Positions 1 to 8,598 of a stretch of DNA of 21,959 nt are shown piece after piece (within the stretch, counting starts at the first letter, position 1; each line of letters starts with the position of its first letter). The translations under genes were made by a program, and so were the position numbers. The DNA comes from a virus. The notes beneath the pieces are model-generated. The model did not search any database and was not told where the DNA came from. It saw only the letters and a list, made by a program, of their open reading frames with translations. Location: positions 1 through 21,959 of IMG/VR virus record IMGVR_UViG_3300004805_000039, one strand, 5' to 3'.

Positions 1-186
1 GGCCAAATCATCATCGCTGTAACTGGCTAATTGCTCCCGAGTCAGGTCGCCCAATTTTCCTCGCGGTGCGGTAACCTGCTCCTGGGGCGCGGGGGGCGTA
101 AGCTGGGGAGCGGCAGTATTTTCAGTTTTCGGGTTTGGTGCGGTGGGCCATATACCACTTCCCCAGTCTGTGATTTCACTGTCCAT
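1..186 (-). CDS. Partial hypothetical phage protein (N-terminal 62 codons)
   Basis: Reading leftward from an ATG at 186-184 there is an uninterrupted reading frame of 62 codons that runs off the window edge, so only the N-terminus is seen. It starts MDSEITDWGSGIWPT, continues through a Pro/Gln/Ala-rich linker (residues about 14-42) and ends in an acidic stretch containing LTREQLASYSDDDLA. The ATG lies two bases after the stop of the large 1390-residue gene, so it belongs to the same transcript. No clear Shine-Dalgarno site precedes it, and translational coupling is likely. The family is not recognisable from this fragment. By position it should be another late virion or ejection gene, but that is inference. 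Confidence 0.65.
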   Translation of the reverse strand, partial: MDSEITDWGSGIWPTAPNPKTENTAAPQLTPPAPQEQVTAPRGKLGDLTREQLASYSDDDLA

Positions 187-188
187 TT

Positions 189-3100
189 TTATTGGCCCAC
201 AAAAGCAAGAGACAGGTTTGCAACGCCGCGTTTTTTCCCGAAGTTATTGATGTAATTTATGGTGTTTGCATACTCGTCGCTGTCACGGGGGCTGGACAAG
301 CCATGCAAGACATTGGGGGAGTTTTTGCTTTCGTAAATTTCTGCGGCGGCGTTTTTCATGTCATTGAAAAATTTCTGATCATAATATTGATCAAACGCTT
401 TGATAACACTTTGCGCCAGGAAATTAGGTTCAATAGTCCCCGCCTCGTCCAGTACATTCCTTCTTAAGATGTCTTTCACATTGGCGATATTGTTCTGCGC
501 CAGAAGCATGGCCTGGGCATGCCGGTCAAGGTTTTGGCCGGGAGAAAGTTCTTGGAATCCATGCAATGCGTCAACGGCATGCAACTGTGCTTTGGTCAGC
601 TGGCCAGCAGCATTTGCCATACGGACTTTTTCAGCAATTTGCACGTCACCCACGCCCGAGATAGTTGGCAATCCAATTTTTTTCAAAATGTCGTTCACAA
701 TTGTAATTTGAGGCATAAAAATCACCCCCAAGGGCCCCTGCACGAGATTTTGTTTCCCTTCAGGCGTGGAGAACAACGCATTGGCTTGTTCGGCGGAAAG
801 AGACATGTTCGAATTGGCTTCGGCTCCGCTGCTATACACGTCGTTAATTATTTTTTCTGAGTCCGCGACTCGCTGGGGGTTAATCGCCCCCAAGCCCACG
901 GCGTTTGCCCTATACTGTTCGGCAGCCGGTTCTACGGTAGCTAGAATAGACGGGGTCAAGTACTTGTGGGTTGGAGATGCTGCTTGACCAGCCCCCTGCG
1001 TGCCGGTGGGCATGTTCGTGGGTGAATACGAATTTCCGTATGCGTCTTTGACAAGGCCGTTAGGGTCTTTCTTAATGATTCCCCGATTGAGCCCCATCCA
1101 AATATCGTTGGCGTTCTTCACCCCAGCCGAGATTATATCTTGGTTGGACTTAGCTATTTCTTGCTGCTGTTGGACAACATTTTGGCTGGACTGCGCCCCC
1201 GTCTTTGCGGCGTAAGCGAGTGACGCCAGCGGGCTCGCGCCTCTGGAGTTCACCAGCGCGTTGATGAAGGTGGCGGTTGGGATAAGGGCCTGGGGGTCGC
1301 CCCGAAGGAGCCGACTCATGTAATTGTCTTGGGGCGTGCCCTTAGCATGCGCGGCCTCGTAGTCGGACCTCGCTTGCAGGGGGTGGGCCAGGATACCGCC
1401 CAGGCCACCCAGGAGGCCCTTGTGGGCTGCGGGAGAGGGCGCGGGCGAGGATGTAGAGCCTGCGGCGGCTATTTTGGCGAGGTCAACGTCGGCATCGACG
1501 GCATTCTCCTCCGGAGGCGCTACTCCAGCCTGCGAGAATGTTGGTCCGTTGACAGAATCCAGCACACCAACATCGGCGTCGGCTGCCTCATCCCCAGGCT
1601 GCGCCATGGCGGTGGGGTGTGTGCGCAACGGTAACGTCTGGGGTTTATGCCTCGCCCCACCAGCCACACCGGTACGGGGTGCCGGACCCAGCGCCGCAGG
1701 CCCCAAAACCCCCAACACCGACCGCATCGCATAATCCTCGAGGGCGTTCTGGGGCCTAGCTGCCGCCTGACCTGCGGCGGGCAAGTGAACCAAAGATTGA
1801 GCCGAACCCAGGGGCGGTGTGATGTGATACGGGTTGGCGGGTGATGGTGCCGGAGTAGATGCGGGGGCCGCTATCTGCGCAGGCGCTACTCCGCCCTGCG
1901 GCTGGATGTTCTGGACGGGTGGCGGTTTAGGATTATAATGAGGAGGCGATTTAAAAACCATATCGCTGGGTGGCTGGGCCGGGGGGGCCGCGCCAAGAGC
2001 TTTGGCGTATTGCGCTTTTTGATCTTCGGTTATTACAACAGGTAATTGGCCGGGATATTCAGGCGGCGCGTCTTCCACCGCCCCATCCAAAGCGTACCCC
2101 CTCCGGCTACCAACGGACCCGCCCTTGGCAAAAAGAGCCATGACGGCGGGGACAGCTGCCGCGACCGCAGTGGCGGCAGTGGCGGCGGCCCCAATGTCTT
2201 TGCCGATTTGCTCCACCTGAGAGCCAGATGAGCCTGCGGGCGCGGGTGGGGAGGAGGGGGACTTACCGCCCTGGCTCGTTTCTCCGGTGGGGATGGTTAG
2301 GCCCTGAGGTTTTTCAGGAACAACGCCCGCGCTGAAGTTTCCAGTGGCCGCGTCCATGTTAGTGCCAAGGGGGTTGGTTCCTGGGTTACTGCCGTAGGGA
2401 TTGTTGACAGGGCCGCCGGGTCCGTACCCCACAACGCCGCCGGAAGCCCTGTTTTTCCAAGCATCATTAACCGCCGTGGCGGCGTGCGCCATAGAGGTAA
2501 CATCCCGGCCCATTTGCTCAGTTTGAGAGCCTGAAGCGCCGGGGGCAGCGTCCGGGGGGGCTAGGCCCTTATTGGGGCCACCGCCAGGAGTGCCGGTGGG
2601 AATACTCAGGGCTTGCTGACCCTCGAGGGCACCACCGGCAACTGGAGCGGCCATAGCCGCGTCCATGTTGGTGCCAAGGGGATTGGCTCCCGGGTTACTA
2701 CCATACGGGCTGGAGGGCGGGCCGCCAAACGCGTATCCGATTACGCCGCCTCTAGCCGCACCTTCCGGTTGGCCGGTAATTTTATTTTTAACGTAATTGT
2801 AGCCCCGCTCCCCCAGGCCGGTCACTTTTTGACCCAGCTTCGATTTAGCAAATTCGTCGTAGGATTCAGCCGTTCTAGCGGCGTCACCTGCAGTCGAGGT
2901 GCCGCTGTCTGGGGCGTAAGACAATTCTACTTTTTGCGGGTGAGAAACTGGAAGATTGGCCGCCGGGACAAAACCCTTGCCGCCGTATGGCCCAGTGCCC
3001 GAGGAGGCTTCCCCTCCCCCGAGCGCGCTCAAGTACGGCCCGTACATACCTTGAGCATTTTGCAGAATTTGCGCCATCATTTGCGGGTCAAAACCCGGAG

Positions 3101-4361
3101 GGCTGTAGCCCTGCGGGGAGCCACCGTCCGCGTATCCTTCGCCGCTGTGCCAGAAGCTGACAGGGCCACCGTGACTGGATGGAACCACGCCGCCGCTTGC
3201 AAGTAGCGGCTTCTTCGAAGTTGCGGTGGTGGTGCTGCCCGACAGAGCGCCGGTGCCCTCCAGGGTATTGGCCAGGAACTGCGCCGTCTGGAAGGGGTAG
3301 GACTGCTGCTGCTGGAACTGGTTGAATAGGGCCGTCTTGCCAGCCTGTTCGGTCTGCTGCCCCACTTGGCCAGCCGCAAGCTGCGCCTCCGCGCCCTGGA
3401 GGCCAGCAGATTGAGCGCCAGCGCCGAGACCGGCGAGGCCCTGCGAGGTCGCAGCCCCCATACCGTAGATACCTTGGCCGAGAGCTTGCTGCTGCTGGGC
3501 TGTAGTCATGCCCTGGCCGAATTGTTGCTGGCCGAGGGCGGCGATCTGCTCGGCGGTCGCGGTGCCCTGGCCGAAGCCCTGCTGGCCAATGCCGAGCATC
3601 TGCCCCGCAGCCTGCTGCTGGGCGGCGCGGTTAGCCTGTGCAGCCGACAGGCCGAGGCCCTGCTGTTGCTGCGCCGTCTGCAGAGCCTGCCCGTAGCCCT
3701 GGTTAAGGAGGCCGCTGAGGACGTTGCCGCTGGCGAGGTTTTGCTGACCCTGGAGAACTGCAGACGCAATACCGGCCCGGTCGCCGCCAAAAGCGCCCTG
3801 GCGAATAGCGTTGCCAGTCTGACCGGCCATGGCTTGTTGGTTCTGCTGATTCAGGAGGGCGGCAGTGTTGCCGACCACACTGTGCAGGTAGGGGCTCATG
3901 TACTGGTTAATTTGCTGCCCACCGAGGGCGCTTGGGTCAACCGCCTGAGCGCCAGCCTGGGCGTACTGAGTAGCGGCTTGCTGGAACGGCTGCGCGCCCT
4001 GGTAAGCGCCCTGCAGCGTGCTGTAGGCCTGCTCGTTGGCGGCCTGCCCAGCGCCTTGAGCCCCGGAGATGCTTTGGGCTGCAGCGCCATAGAATGGCGT
4101 GGCTTGGTCCTGGGCGTTCATAAGTTGGCCGGTGGCGGCACCGTAGTAGGGCTGGGCGGCACCGGCGTACTGGTTCGTGCCCGCCACGCCATAGTTCTGG
4201 GTGGCGTTCATGGGGGCGACAAAGTCGTTGGGGTTTGTCGAGTACTGCTTGAACGGCGTGTTGGCGGCATTCGTCGCCATAGCGTTGACGTTTCTAAACC
4301 CCGCCATCACCTCTTCGGGCGGCGTGGTTGTCTGGGTAGACTTCGAAGTGCTGCCGCCCAT
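189..4361 (-). CDS. Large Gln/Ala/Gly-rich virion protein, putative DNA-ejection (internal virion) protein
   Basis: This 1390-residue protein is the largest in the window. The N-terminus (MGGSTSKSTQTTTPPEEV) has no signal peptide. Residues about 50-360 are low-complexity, rich in Gln, Ala and Gly, with runs such as QQQQ and repeated GQGxxGxGQG-type phrases. Residues 537-740 hold two diverged tandem copies of a roughly 100-residue unit, each with a GGV(I/V)GY motif, NPYGSNPG/SPYGSNPG, NPLGTNMDAA and a GSQxEQxGxD segment. A Pro/Ala-rich stretch follows (about 780-960), and the last roughly 350 residues look alpha-helical. The size, composition and position after the nozzle and fibre genes resemble large ejection proteins of short-tailed phages. 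No lysozyme or peptidase motif was seen. The ATG directly abuts the TAA of the GNAT gene, with GGAG six bases upstream. A tail-fibre-associated role is the alternative. Confidence 0.8.
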   Translation of the reverse strand: MGGSTSKSTQTTTPPEEVMAGFRNVNAMATNAANTPFKQYSTNPNDFVAPMNATQNYGVAGTNQYAGAAQPYYGAATGQLMNAQDQATPFYGAAAQSISGAQGAGQAANEQAYSTLQGAYQGAQPFQQAATQYAQAGAQAVDPSALGGQQINQYMSPYLHSVVGNTAALLNQQNQQAMAGQTGNAIRQGAFGGDRAGIASAVLQGQQNLASGNVLSGLLNQGYGQALQTAQQQQGLGLSAAQANRAAQQQAAGQMLGIGQQGFGQGTATAEQIAALGQQQFGQGMTTAQQQQALGQGIYGMGAATSQGLAGLGAGAQSAGLQGAEAQLAAGQVGQQTEQAGKTALFNQFQQQQSYPFQTAQFLANTLEGTGALSGSTTTATSKKPLLASGGVVPSSHGGPVSFWHSGEGYADGGSPQGYSPPGFDPQMMAQILQNAQGMYGPYLSALGGGEASSGTGPYGGKGFVPAANLPVSHPQKVELSYAPDSGTSTAGDAARTAESYDEFAKSKLGQKVTGLGERGYNYVKNKITGQPEGAARGGVIGYAFGGPPSSPYGSNPGANPLGTNMDAAMAAPVAGGALEGQQALSIPTGTPGGGPNKGLAPPDAAPGASGSQTEQMGRDVTSMAHAATAVNDAWKNRASGGVVGYGPGGPVNNPYGSNPGTNPLGTNMDAATGNFSAGVVPEKPQGLTIPTGETSQGGKSPSSPPAPAGSSGSQVEQIGKDIGAAATAATAVAAAVPAVMALFAKGGSVGSRRGYALDGAVEDAPPEYPGQLPVVITEDQKAQYAKALGAAPPAQPPSDMVFKSPPHYNPKPPPVQNIQPQGGVAPAQIAAPASTPAPSPANPYHITPPLGSAQSLVHLPAAGQAAARPQNALEDYAMRSVLGVLGPAALGPAPRTGVAGGARHKPQTLPLRTHPTAMAQPGDEAADADVGVLDSVNGPTFSQAGVAPPEENAVDADVDLAKIAAAGSTSSPAPSPAAHKGLLGGLGGILAHPLQARSDYEAAHAKGTPQDNYMSRLLRGDPQALIPTATFINALVNSRGASPLASLAYAAKTGAQSSQNVVQQQQEIAKSNQDIISAGVKNANDIWMGLNRGIIKKDPNGLVKDAYGNSYSPTNMPTGTQGAGQAASPTHKYLTPSILATVEPAAEQYRANAVGLGAINPQRVADSEKIINDVYSSGAEANSNMSLSAEQANALFSTPEGKQNLVQGPLGVIFMPQITIVNDILKKIGLPTISGVGDVQIAEKVRMANAAGQLTKAQLHAVDALHGFQELSPGQNLDRHAQAMLLAQNNIANVKDILRRNVLDEAGTIEPNFLAQSVIKAFDQYYDQKFFNDMKNAAAEIYESKNSPNVLHGLSSPRDSDEYANTINYINNFGKKRGVANLSLAFVGQ
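2142..2753 (-). repeat. Two diverged tandem repeats (about 300 bp each) in the putative ejection protein
   Basis: Residues 537-637 (2451-2753) and 640-740 (2142-2444) of the 1390-residue protein share, in the same order, GGV(I/V)GY, PYGSNPG, NPLGTNMDAA, a (L/I)(S/T)IPTG phrase and GSQxEQxGxD followed by an Ala-rich helix. They look like an internal duplication that has since diverged. Confidence 0.75.
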
Positions 4362-4859
4362 TTAATGCTCCGTTTCGGAAAGCTCGCCGGTTTTCGTCCC
4401 GTAAAGGAAGAATGCACCACTGGGTTTGCCAAACTCCCGCTCGTACATACGCACCTTAGCCTCGGTTCGGTTGTTGGATAATACACCAATTATCAGTGGC
4501 ATTCCAATGGTGTCGGCGACCTGCTTGCTAAACGCGCAGAGACGCCTCGCCCTGCCACCCTTGGCTGACCTGTATTCGGGGTGAATGAAGATGGCCCGCT
4601 CTTCCAAAACGTCACTGTCGGAGTACCACATCGAGCCAGTCCTGAGCAGGACGACACCCTCGATCATACCATCCGGCTTGCCGATGACGCCGCAAATACC
4701 TTGATGCTGGTGGAGGGATGGCCATATCTCGCCCGCCAGTTTGTCGGGGTTTGGGTTAAGGAAACCGTTTTCGGCGCAGGCTTCCAGGGCGAGGGTCATA
4801 ATCTCGGTGAAGTCTTCAGCAGTGGCGATCCGAATGCGGAGGTCGTCAGAGTTGGTCAT
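4362..4859 (-). CDS. GNAT-family N-acetyltransferase
   Basis: This 165-residue protein fits a single GNAT domain, which moves an acetyl group from acetyl-CoA to an amine. The start RIRIATAEDFTEIMTLALEA is a typical strand 1 / helix 1 beginning. EGVVLLR and MWYSDSDVLEERAIFIHPEYR provide the central strands. The stretch IHPEYRSAKGGRARRLCAF matches the acetyl-CoA pyrophosphate-binding motif A, in which Arg/Gln and Gly contact the cofactor. The length is normal for the family. The substrate cannot be inferred. The gene sits inside the virion cluster, 12 bases after the 208-residue gene and abutting the large ejection-protein gene, so it is expressed with late genes. Such enzymes recur in phage structural modules and may modify virion or host proteins, but that is inference. 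Start supported by AGGG upstream of ATG. Confidence 0.82.
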   Translation of the reverse strand: MTNSDDLRIRIATAEDFTEIMTLALEACAENGFLNPNPDKLAGEIWPSLHQHQGICGVIGKPDGMIEGVVLLRTGSMWYSDSDVLEERAIFIHPEYRSAKGGRARRLCAFSKQVADTIGMPLIIGVLSNNRTEAKVRMYEREFGKPSGAFFLYGTKTGELSETEH

Positions 4860-4871
4860 TTTAATCTTGCC

Positions 4872-5498
4872 CTAATCGACTTTTGGCCCAGGTAGGTTCT
4901 TTAAGGTCTTCACCGTTTCAGCGCGCATGCGCCTCACGAACTGGTCTAGGACGCGGTGGCCGGTATCCAAGTCGCCACCACCGGCATGCATAACCTGCTC
5001 CGGCGAAAGCACATACTCGCCACCGGCGGCGACGATGGGGACGGAGTTAGCCTCGCCCCCGTCAGCCCGGTGCGGCATGGAAGCGCCATACGGGCCACCG
5101 CTGGAGCCGTAGGGGCCGCCCTGGGCGTTGTAGGGGCCGCCGTGGGCGTTGTAGGGGCCGCCATTGCCGCCGTAGGGCGTGCCGCCGAACATGCGCCTCA
5201 TGTGCTTGAAGCCAGCGATGGTGTTCCCCTCACCCATGGCGCTGATGATGTCAGCCGGGATGACGTAGGAGCCGGAGGGGACGTGCATGGGGAGGTGGTC
5301 GGTACGACCCGCTACGCTGCTGTGGATGGGGCCGACATGCAAGCGTATGCGCTTGCCCAGGCCGCCACCGTGAGCCTTGGCGGTGCGGGCCATATTCAGC
5401 GCCGCAGCCACAGCCTGCTTCTGCGGGTGCCCGGCGTCCACCATTTCGGCGATGTTATGGCTGATGGTTTTTTGTGAAGAGCCCTTGGATAGCGGCAT
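4872..5498 (-). CDS. Conserved phage virion-associated protein with Gly-Pro-Tyr heptad repeats
   Basis: A 208-residue protein in three parts. Residues 1-45 ([20 protein letters not shown], then [15 protein letters not shown]) resemble a short basic phage motif that I recall from many small structural proteins. Residues 113-140 are four exact-length 7-residue repeats of the form GGPY(N/G)xx. The C-terminal part (about 150-208) has [17 protein letters not shown] and a helical tail ending [11 protein letters not shown]. The paired phrases [19 protein letters not shown] and [18 protein letters not shown] look like two versions of one module flanking the repeat. No enzymatic motif is seen. Position between tail genes and the ejection-protein gene suggests a virion or assembly role. 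The start is supported by GAGG six bases before ATG. Confidence 0.75.
   Translation of the reverse strand: MPLSKGSSQKTISHNIAEMVDAGHPQKQAVAAALNMARTAKAHGGGLGKRIRLHVGPIHSSVAGRTDHLPMHVPSGSYVIPADIISAMGEGNTIAGFKHMRRMFGGTPYGGNGGPYNAHGGPYNAQGGPYGSSGGPYGASMPHRADGGEANSVPIVAAGGEYVLSPEQVMHAGGGDLDTGHRVLDQFVRRMRAETVKTLKNLPGPKVD
5079..5162 (-). repeat. Four tandem 21-bp repeats encoding GGPY heptads
   Basis: The 84 bp encode residues 113-140 of the 208-residue protein as four consecutive units [21 protein letters not shown] and GGPYGAS. On the plus strand the shared core reads as repeated ggggccgcc(g/c) blocks. The unit length of exactly 21 bp keeps the frame, so copy number can change without breaking the gene. 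Confidence 0.85.
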
Positions 5499-5505
5499 GG
5501 TGTCC

Positions 5506-5847
5506 TCACGAATAGCTTACGGTGACGGTTTGCCCTGTGCCGGGGGCAACGACGAGGCCGACAGAGACGGGTAGGTTAACAAAAATCACCCCGATGGTAT
5601 TGGGGATGGTGAAAATGGGGTTGCCGGTACCGGCGGCGGTGTTCGTGTCGTAGACGTGGCCGTTGGCAGAACCCGCCACCGTGATGCTTATGACGGCTAT
5701 GCGGCCAGCGCCCAGCTTCACCAACGTCGCGGCGGCTAGGCTTGGCGCGATGCGGGAGCCCTGCACAGACAGGTAAGCCGCCGCCACGCTGTTGATGGCC
5801 TGGGCGATGTTTTGGGCGGAGGTAAGGATGTCTGACAGCGAGGCCAT
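5506..5847 (-). CDS. Conserved hypothetical phage structural protein
   Basis: This is a 113-residue protein starting [20 protein letters not shown]. The N-terminal 45 residues are amphipathic and helical. The rest is rich in Val, Ile, Gly and Thr and looks beta-stranded ([35 protein letters not shown]). The frame stays open 17 codons further upstream, but I chose the ATG at 5847. GAGGAA lies nine bases before it and overlaps the stop codon of the upstream fibre gene, whereas a farther start would overlap that gene. I recall similar short proteins next to collagen-like fibres in environmental phages, but no function is known to me. A virion or fibre-attachment role is only a guess from its place between the short fibre and the 208-residue gene. 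Confidence 0.75.
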   Translation of the reverse strand: MASLSDILTSAQNIAQAINSVAAAYLSVQGSRIAPSLAAATLVKLGAGRIAVISITVAGSANGHVYDTNTAAGTGNPIFTIPNTIGVIFVNLPVSVGLVVAPGTGQTVTVSYS

Positions 5848-5860
5848 GGCTAGATGTTCC

Positions 5861-6511
5861 TCATGGTGTGTACCGGAAGTAGAACTCGCCGGTATCAAGG
5901 GTGCCGGGGGCCGTGGTGCCCGCCGTCATTTTGCCCGCATTGCCGGTAGTGGCTGATGCCACCCACGCCAGAGTGCCGCCCGTGCCCGCTAGGGCATTGC
6001 GGGCCGCCAGCGGGGTCGTGGAGGCCGTCCCGCCGTGGGCGACAGTTAGGGGGTCTGCGAGGGCTGTGCCCCAGGCTGTCCCCGTTGACACAGCGATACC
6101 GGCGGCTGGGTACACTGTAGACCCCGCCGGACCAGTCGGTCCTGTCGGCCCAGTGACAGAAGACGCCGCGCCCGTGGCCCCTGTCGCCCCAGTCGTTCCT
6201 GTAGGGCCAGACGGCCCCGTGGGTCCAACAGGCCCAGTGGGTCCGGTGGGGCCTCCGGGAGCTCCGATAGGCCCTGTAGGCCCAGTCGGCCCCGCAGGAC
6301 CAGACGGCCCCGTTGGGCCTCCGGGCGTGCCATTGGCTCCGGTTGGCCCTGTGGGCCCAGTGACGGACGACGCAGCACCAGTTGGCCCAGTTACTCCGGT
6401 TGCCCCCGTGGGCCCTGTAGGCCCAGTCGGCCCCGTAGCGCCCAGTGCTCCGCCAGCCGCCGCGAAATTGGCGTCTATGTACGGGTCGCCGATGATGTAC
6501 GGGACAGTCAT
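5861..6511 (-). CDS. Short collagen-like tail fibre or virion surface protein
   Basis: This 216-residue protein starts [16 protein letters not shown]. Residues about 24-130 are an almost unbroken run of Gly-X-Y triplets dominated by GPT, the pattern that forms a collagen-type triple helix. Two copies of [14 protein letters not shown] lie inside it. The C-terminal part has [22 protein letters not shown], a phrase common in phage fibres, and ends EFYFRYTP. Its ATG shares one base with the stop codon of the nozzle gene (TGATG overlap), and GGGAAG lies five bases upstream, so I prefer this start to an upstream extension that would run inside the nozzle gene. It probably forms a thin trimeric spike or fibre next to the nozzle. 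A head-surface fibre is possible. Confidence 0.85.
   Translation of the reverse strand: MTVPYIIGDPYIDANFAAAGGALGATGPTGPTGPTGATGVTGPTGAASSVTGPTGPTGANGTPGGPTGPSGPAGPTGPTGPIGAPGGPTGPTGPVGPTGPSGPTGTTGATGATGAASSVTGPTGPTGPAGSTVYPAAGIAVSTGTAWGTALADPLTVAHGGTASTTPLAARNALAGTGGTLAWVASATTGNAGKMTAGTTAPGTLDTGEFYFRYTP
6122..6442 (-). repeat. Collagen-like Gly-X-Y repeat in short fibre
   Basis: Degenerate 9-bp (GGN CCN ACN) repeats encode residues about 24-130 of the 216-residue fibre. Two [11 protein letters not shown] units are nearly the same as the [11 protein letters not shown] units of the large fibre at 10843-14358. Confidence 0.85.
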
Positions 6512-8592
6512 CAGAACTTCCCATCCTGCTGCAGCCGGTACCTGATATTGCCAATCCGCCAGAAGCTGCCGGTGTCGCTGCTGCCGATCTTGAGGGAGAC
6601 CAGCCGCCCCCTGAAACGGGGTGAGATGAAGGTCGTACTCTGGGTCAGGGGGTATGGGCCAAATGTCGTCGGCGTCTGACCAGCGTAATCCGCGACATTG
6701 AAGGTTAAGTTGACGGTCGCGTTCTGAGCGCCGCCGTAGTAGCCCCACTTCATGTCCGGCCAGACCTGATCGACGAAGGTCTTAACGTCAGCCTCAGACA
6801 TGGCGTAGTAGCCCGTCTGGATGAACGAATCCATTGGCTGGCCGTCCGCGTCGGTGGAGGTCTCGTGCTGGTACAAATACAGGCTCTCGGGGTCCGCCCC
6901 GATGGGGGGGCCAAGGACTGACTGGTCGATCCAGGCCGACCGCGACATGGTCCCGTAGTCCCACTGCTGCAGGAAGACATTATATTTGACGTAGGAGTTC
7001 ACTTCCCCGCCGTCATTCTTCGACGGGTAGAACCATGAAATCTCGCCAAAGCGCGCGTTCACCGCGACCCTGATCCTGTCAGTCCGTGTCGTGTCGAGGT
7101 CTTGGAAGATGACATCCCAAAGGGGGCATGGGATGGGTGACACACCGTCACCTGACAGCAGGAAGAATTGAGACGCCCCCATCCAGTATGTTGAGCCGTT
7201 CAGGGTTGCCGCCGCCTTGCGGGAAATCATACCGCATGAAGCGCCCACCTCGTTGAAGGAGTAGACGAAGGGCGGCCCAATGTACTGCATCGAGTAGACA
7301 TTGACGTCTGTCCAAACGAGCCCCTGCTGGGGCCCCTGGACGCAGCCGACAATCTTTGATCCCTTGGGCACGCGGTAGGAGCCAGCCTGATTGGTGGGGG
7401 TGGCGATCCAACTGTTGTAGTCGTTGACGTCGCACCACCTGATCAGCAGGGGGTCTTGGATGCCGGTAAAGGTGGAGCCCCACGCCACAATTTGGCGCTG
7501 CGGCATGGCCACGAACATGCCATCGTTTAGTGGTGGCCCCGCCGGTATGATGGTGGCTATTGGTTGCCCAGACAGGGCGTCCCACTGATAAATAGGCTGC
7601 AGCAACGTCCCGTTGACGGGATTGCTGATTAGCACTTGGCCCCAGTTGTCGAGGCTCCAATCCGTGGCCGAAATTGGTGTGCCGGTGTTGGGGACGACGG
7701 CAGTGCCAGTACCGTATCCCCCGTCACCGTAGCCGCCCACGCCGTAGCCAGTGCTGGCGGGAATAGCGCCGATGCCGATACTGTAGACGAACCTGACGTT
7801 GCCGCTGTTAATGGAGGCGGTCGTCGAGGACGTCGCCAGGGCCTGAGAGTTAATGGTGAAGTGGTTGGCATCGACAATGGTCTGGATGACGTAGTTGCCA
7901 AACAGCGTGACGCCGCCGACCGTGGTGGACACCAAGATGGGGTACGTGTCGCCCGCCAGGAAGCCGTGAGCCGTCAGGGCCACCGAGACCAAGTTGATGG
8001 CATTGGTCGTGGTGAACGCCGCCACAACGCCGGGGGAAGTGCTGCTCAGGGCGGGCAAGAGATTGCCGAAGATGTCTTGCGCGTTGATGGTGTAGGAGGT
8101 CGCGCCGCTGCCGGTGGTGGGGTACAGGCCAAACAGGATCAGGCCGCCCACGCTGACGTGGGTCTCTATGTAGACCGTATCAAACGAGGTTATGCCGCCG
8201 GTCGTAGCGTCCACCACAGTGATGGTTGGAGACCCCGAGACTGTGGTGAAGTTGGGCGTGACGTTATCGGTAATGCTGCGGGGTGTGATGTCGCTCAGGA
8301 TACCGCTCGTGACGACAGCAAGCTGGGCTTGGCCCGTGACGCCGATGTTCTCCATGCCGACCGCTAGGCGCGCATTGGCGTTGGTGTCCTCCCACGCCCA
8401 AAGGCTGCGGGCCTTGCTGGCGGTGGTGCTGCCGTAAAACTTCGTCCACCCGCCCAGCTTCTGGCTGAGGGCTCCCACGATTGGGTCGAACACAAAGCGG
8501 ACAAGATTACAGGCGGAAATGCCCGCCTCATTAAGGGCGGGCGTGGCTGTAATATCAACGCCAGGGCGGAGCTTGACTGAGGCGTGGGGCAT
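6511..8592 (-). CDS. Tail nozzle/hub-like structural protein (P22 gp10-like group, environmental phage type)
   Basis: A 693-residue protein with the N-terminus [20 protein letters not shown] followed by [13 protein letters not shown] and a GGW motif near residues 47-49. This start is characteristic, as far as I recall, of a widespread phage family placed with packaged-DNA stabilisation or tail nozzle proteins. Residues about 113-172 and 197-250 look like two beta-sandwich inserts of the same type, the second with TAHGFLAGD and DANHFTIN. A Gly/Tyr-rich loop follows (280-297). The remaining C-terminal half is rich in Trp and aromatic residues, as expected for a beta-propeller-like body. It ends [11 protein letters not shown]. 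It probably sits below the adaptor ring and closes the DNA channel. It begins six bases after the adaptor gene and overlaps the short-fibre start by one base. Confidence 0.8.
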   Translation of the reverse strand: MPHASVKLRPGVDITATPALNEAGISACNLVRFVFDPIVGALSQKLGGWTKFYGSTTASKARSLWAWEDTNANARLAVGMENIGVTGQAQLAVVTSGILSDITPRSITDNVTPNFTTVSGSPTITVVDATTGGITSFDTVYIETHVSVGGLILFGLYPTTGSGATSYTINAQDIFGNLLPALSSTSPGVVAAFTTTNAINLVSVALTAHGFLAGDTYPILVSTTVGGVTLFGNYVIQTIVDANHFTINSQALATSSTTASINSGNVRFVYSIGIGAIPASTGYGVGGYGDGGYGTGTAVVPNTGTPISATDWSLDNWGQVLISNPVNGTLLQPIYQWDALSGQPIATIIPAGPPLNDGMFVAMPQRQIVAWGSTFTGIQDPLLIRWCDVNDYNSWIATPTNQAGSYRVPKGSKIVGCVQGPQQGLVWTDVNVYSMQYIGPPFVYSFNEVGASCGMISRKAAATLNGSTYWMGASQFFLLSGDGVSPIPCPLWDVIFQDLDTTRTDRIRVAVNARFGEISWFYPSKNDGGEVNSYVKYNVFLQQWDYGTMSRSAWIDQSVLGPPIGADPESLYLYQHETSTDADGQPMDSFIQTGYYAMSEADVKTFVDQVWPDMKWGYYGGAQNATVNLTFNVADYAGQTPTTFGPYPLTQSTTFISPRFRGRLVSLKIGSSDTGSFWRIGNIRYRLQQDGKF

Positions 8593-8598
8593 AAGGCG

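Noticed and set aside
3366-4481. Plus-strand 371-residue frame rich in Leu and Ala
   Set aside because: It is antisense to the Gln/Ala/Gly-rich part of the ejection-protein gene. CAG/GCN codons read backward give Leu/Gly-rich frames without stops. It has no plausible start context and would be the only plus-strand gene.
5848-5898. Upstream start for the 113-residue protein
   Set aside because: It would overlap the fibre gene and put the GAGGAA ribosome-binding site inside the coding region.
5901-6545. Plus-strand 214-residue frame with GPVGPV repeats
   Set aside because: It is the antisense image of the short collagen-like fibre, for the same reason as in the large fibre.
6511-6748. Longer start for the short collagen-like fibre (295 residues)
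   Set aside because: The extra 79 residues overlap the nozzle gene in another frame and look like shadow sequence. The ATG at 6511 has a stop-start overlap and a good ribosome-binding site.
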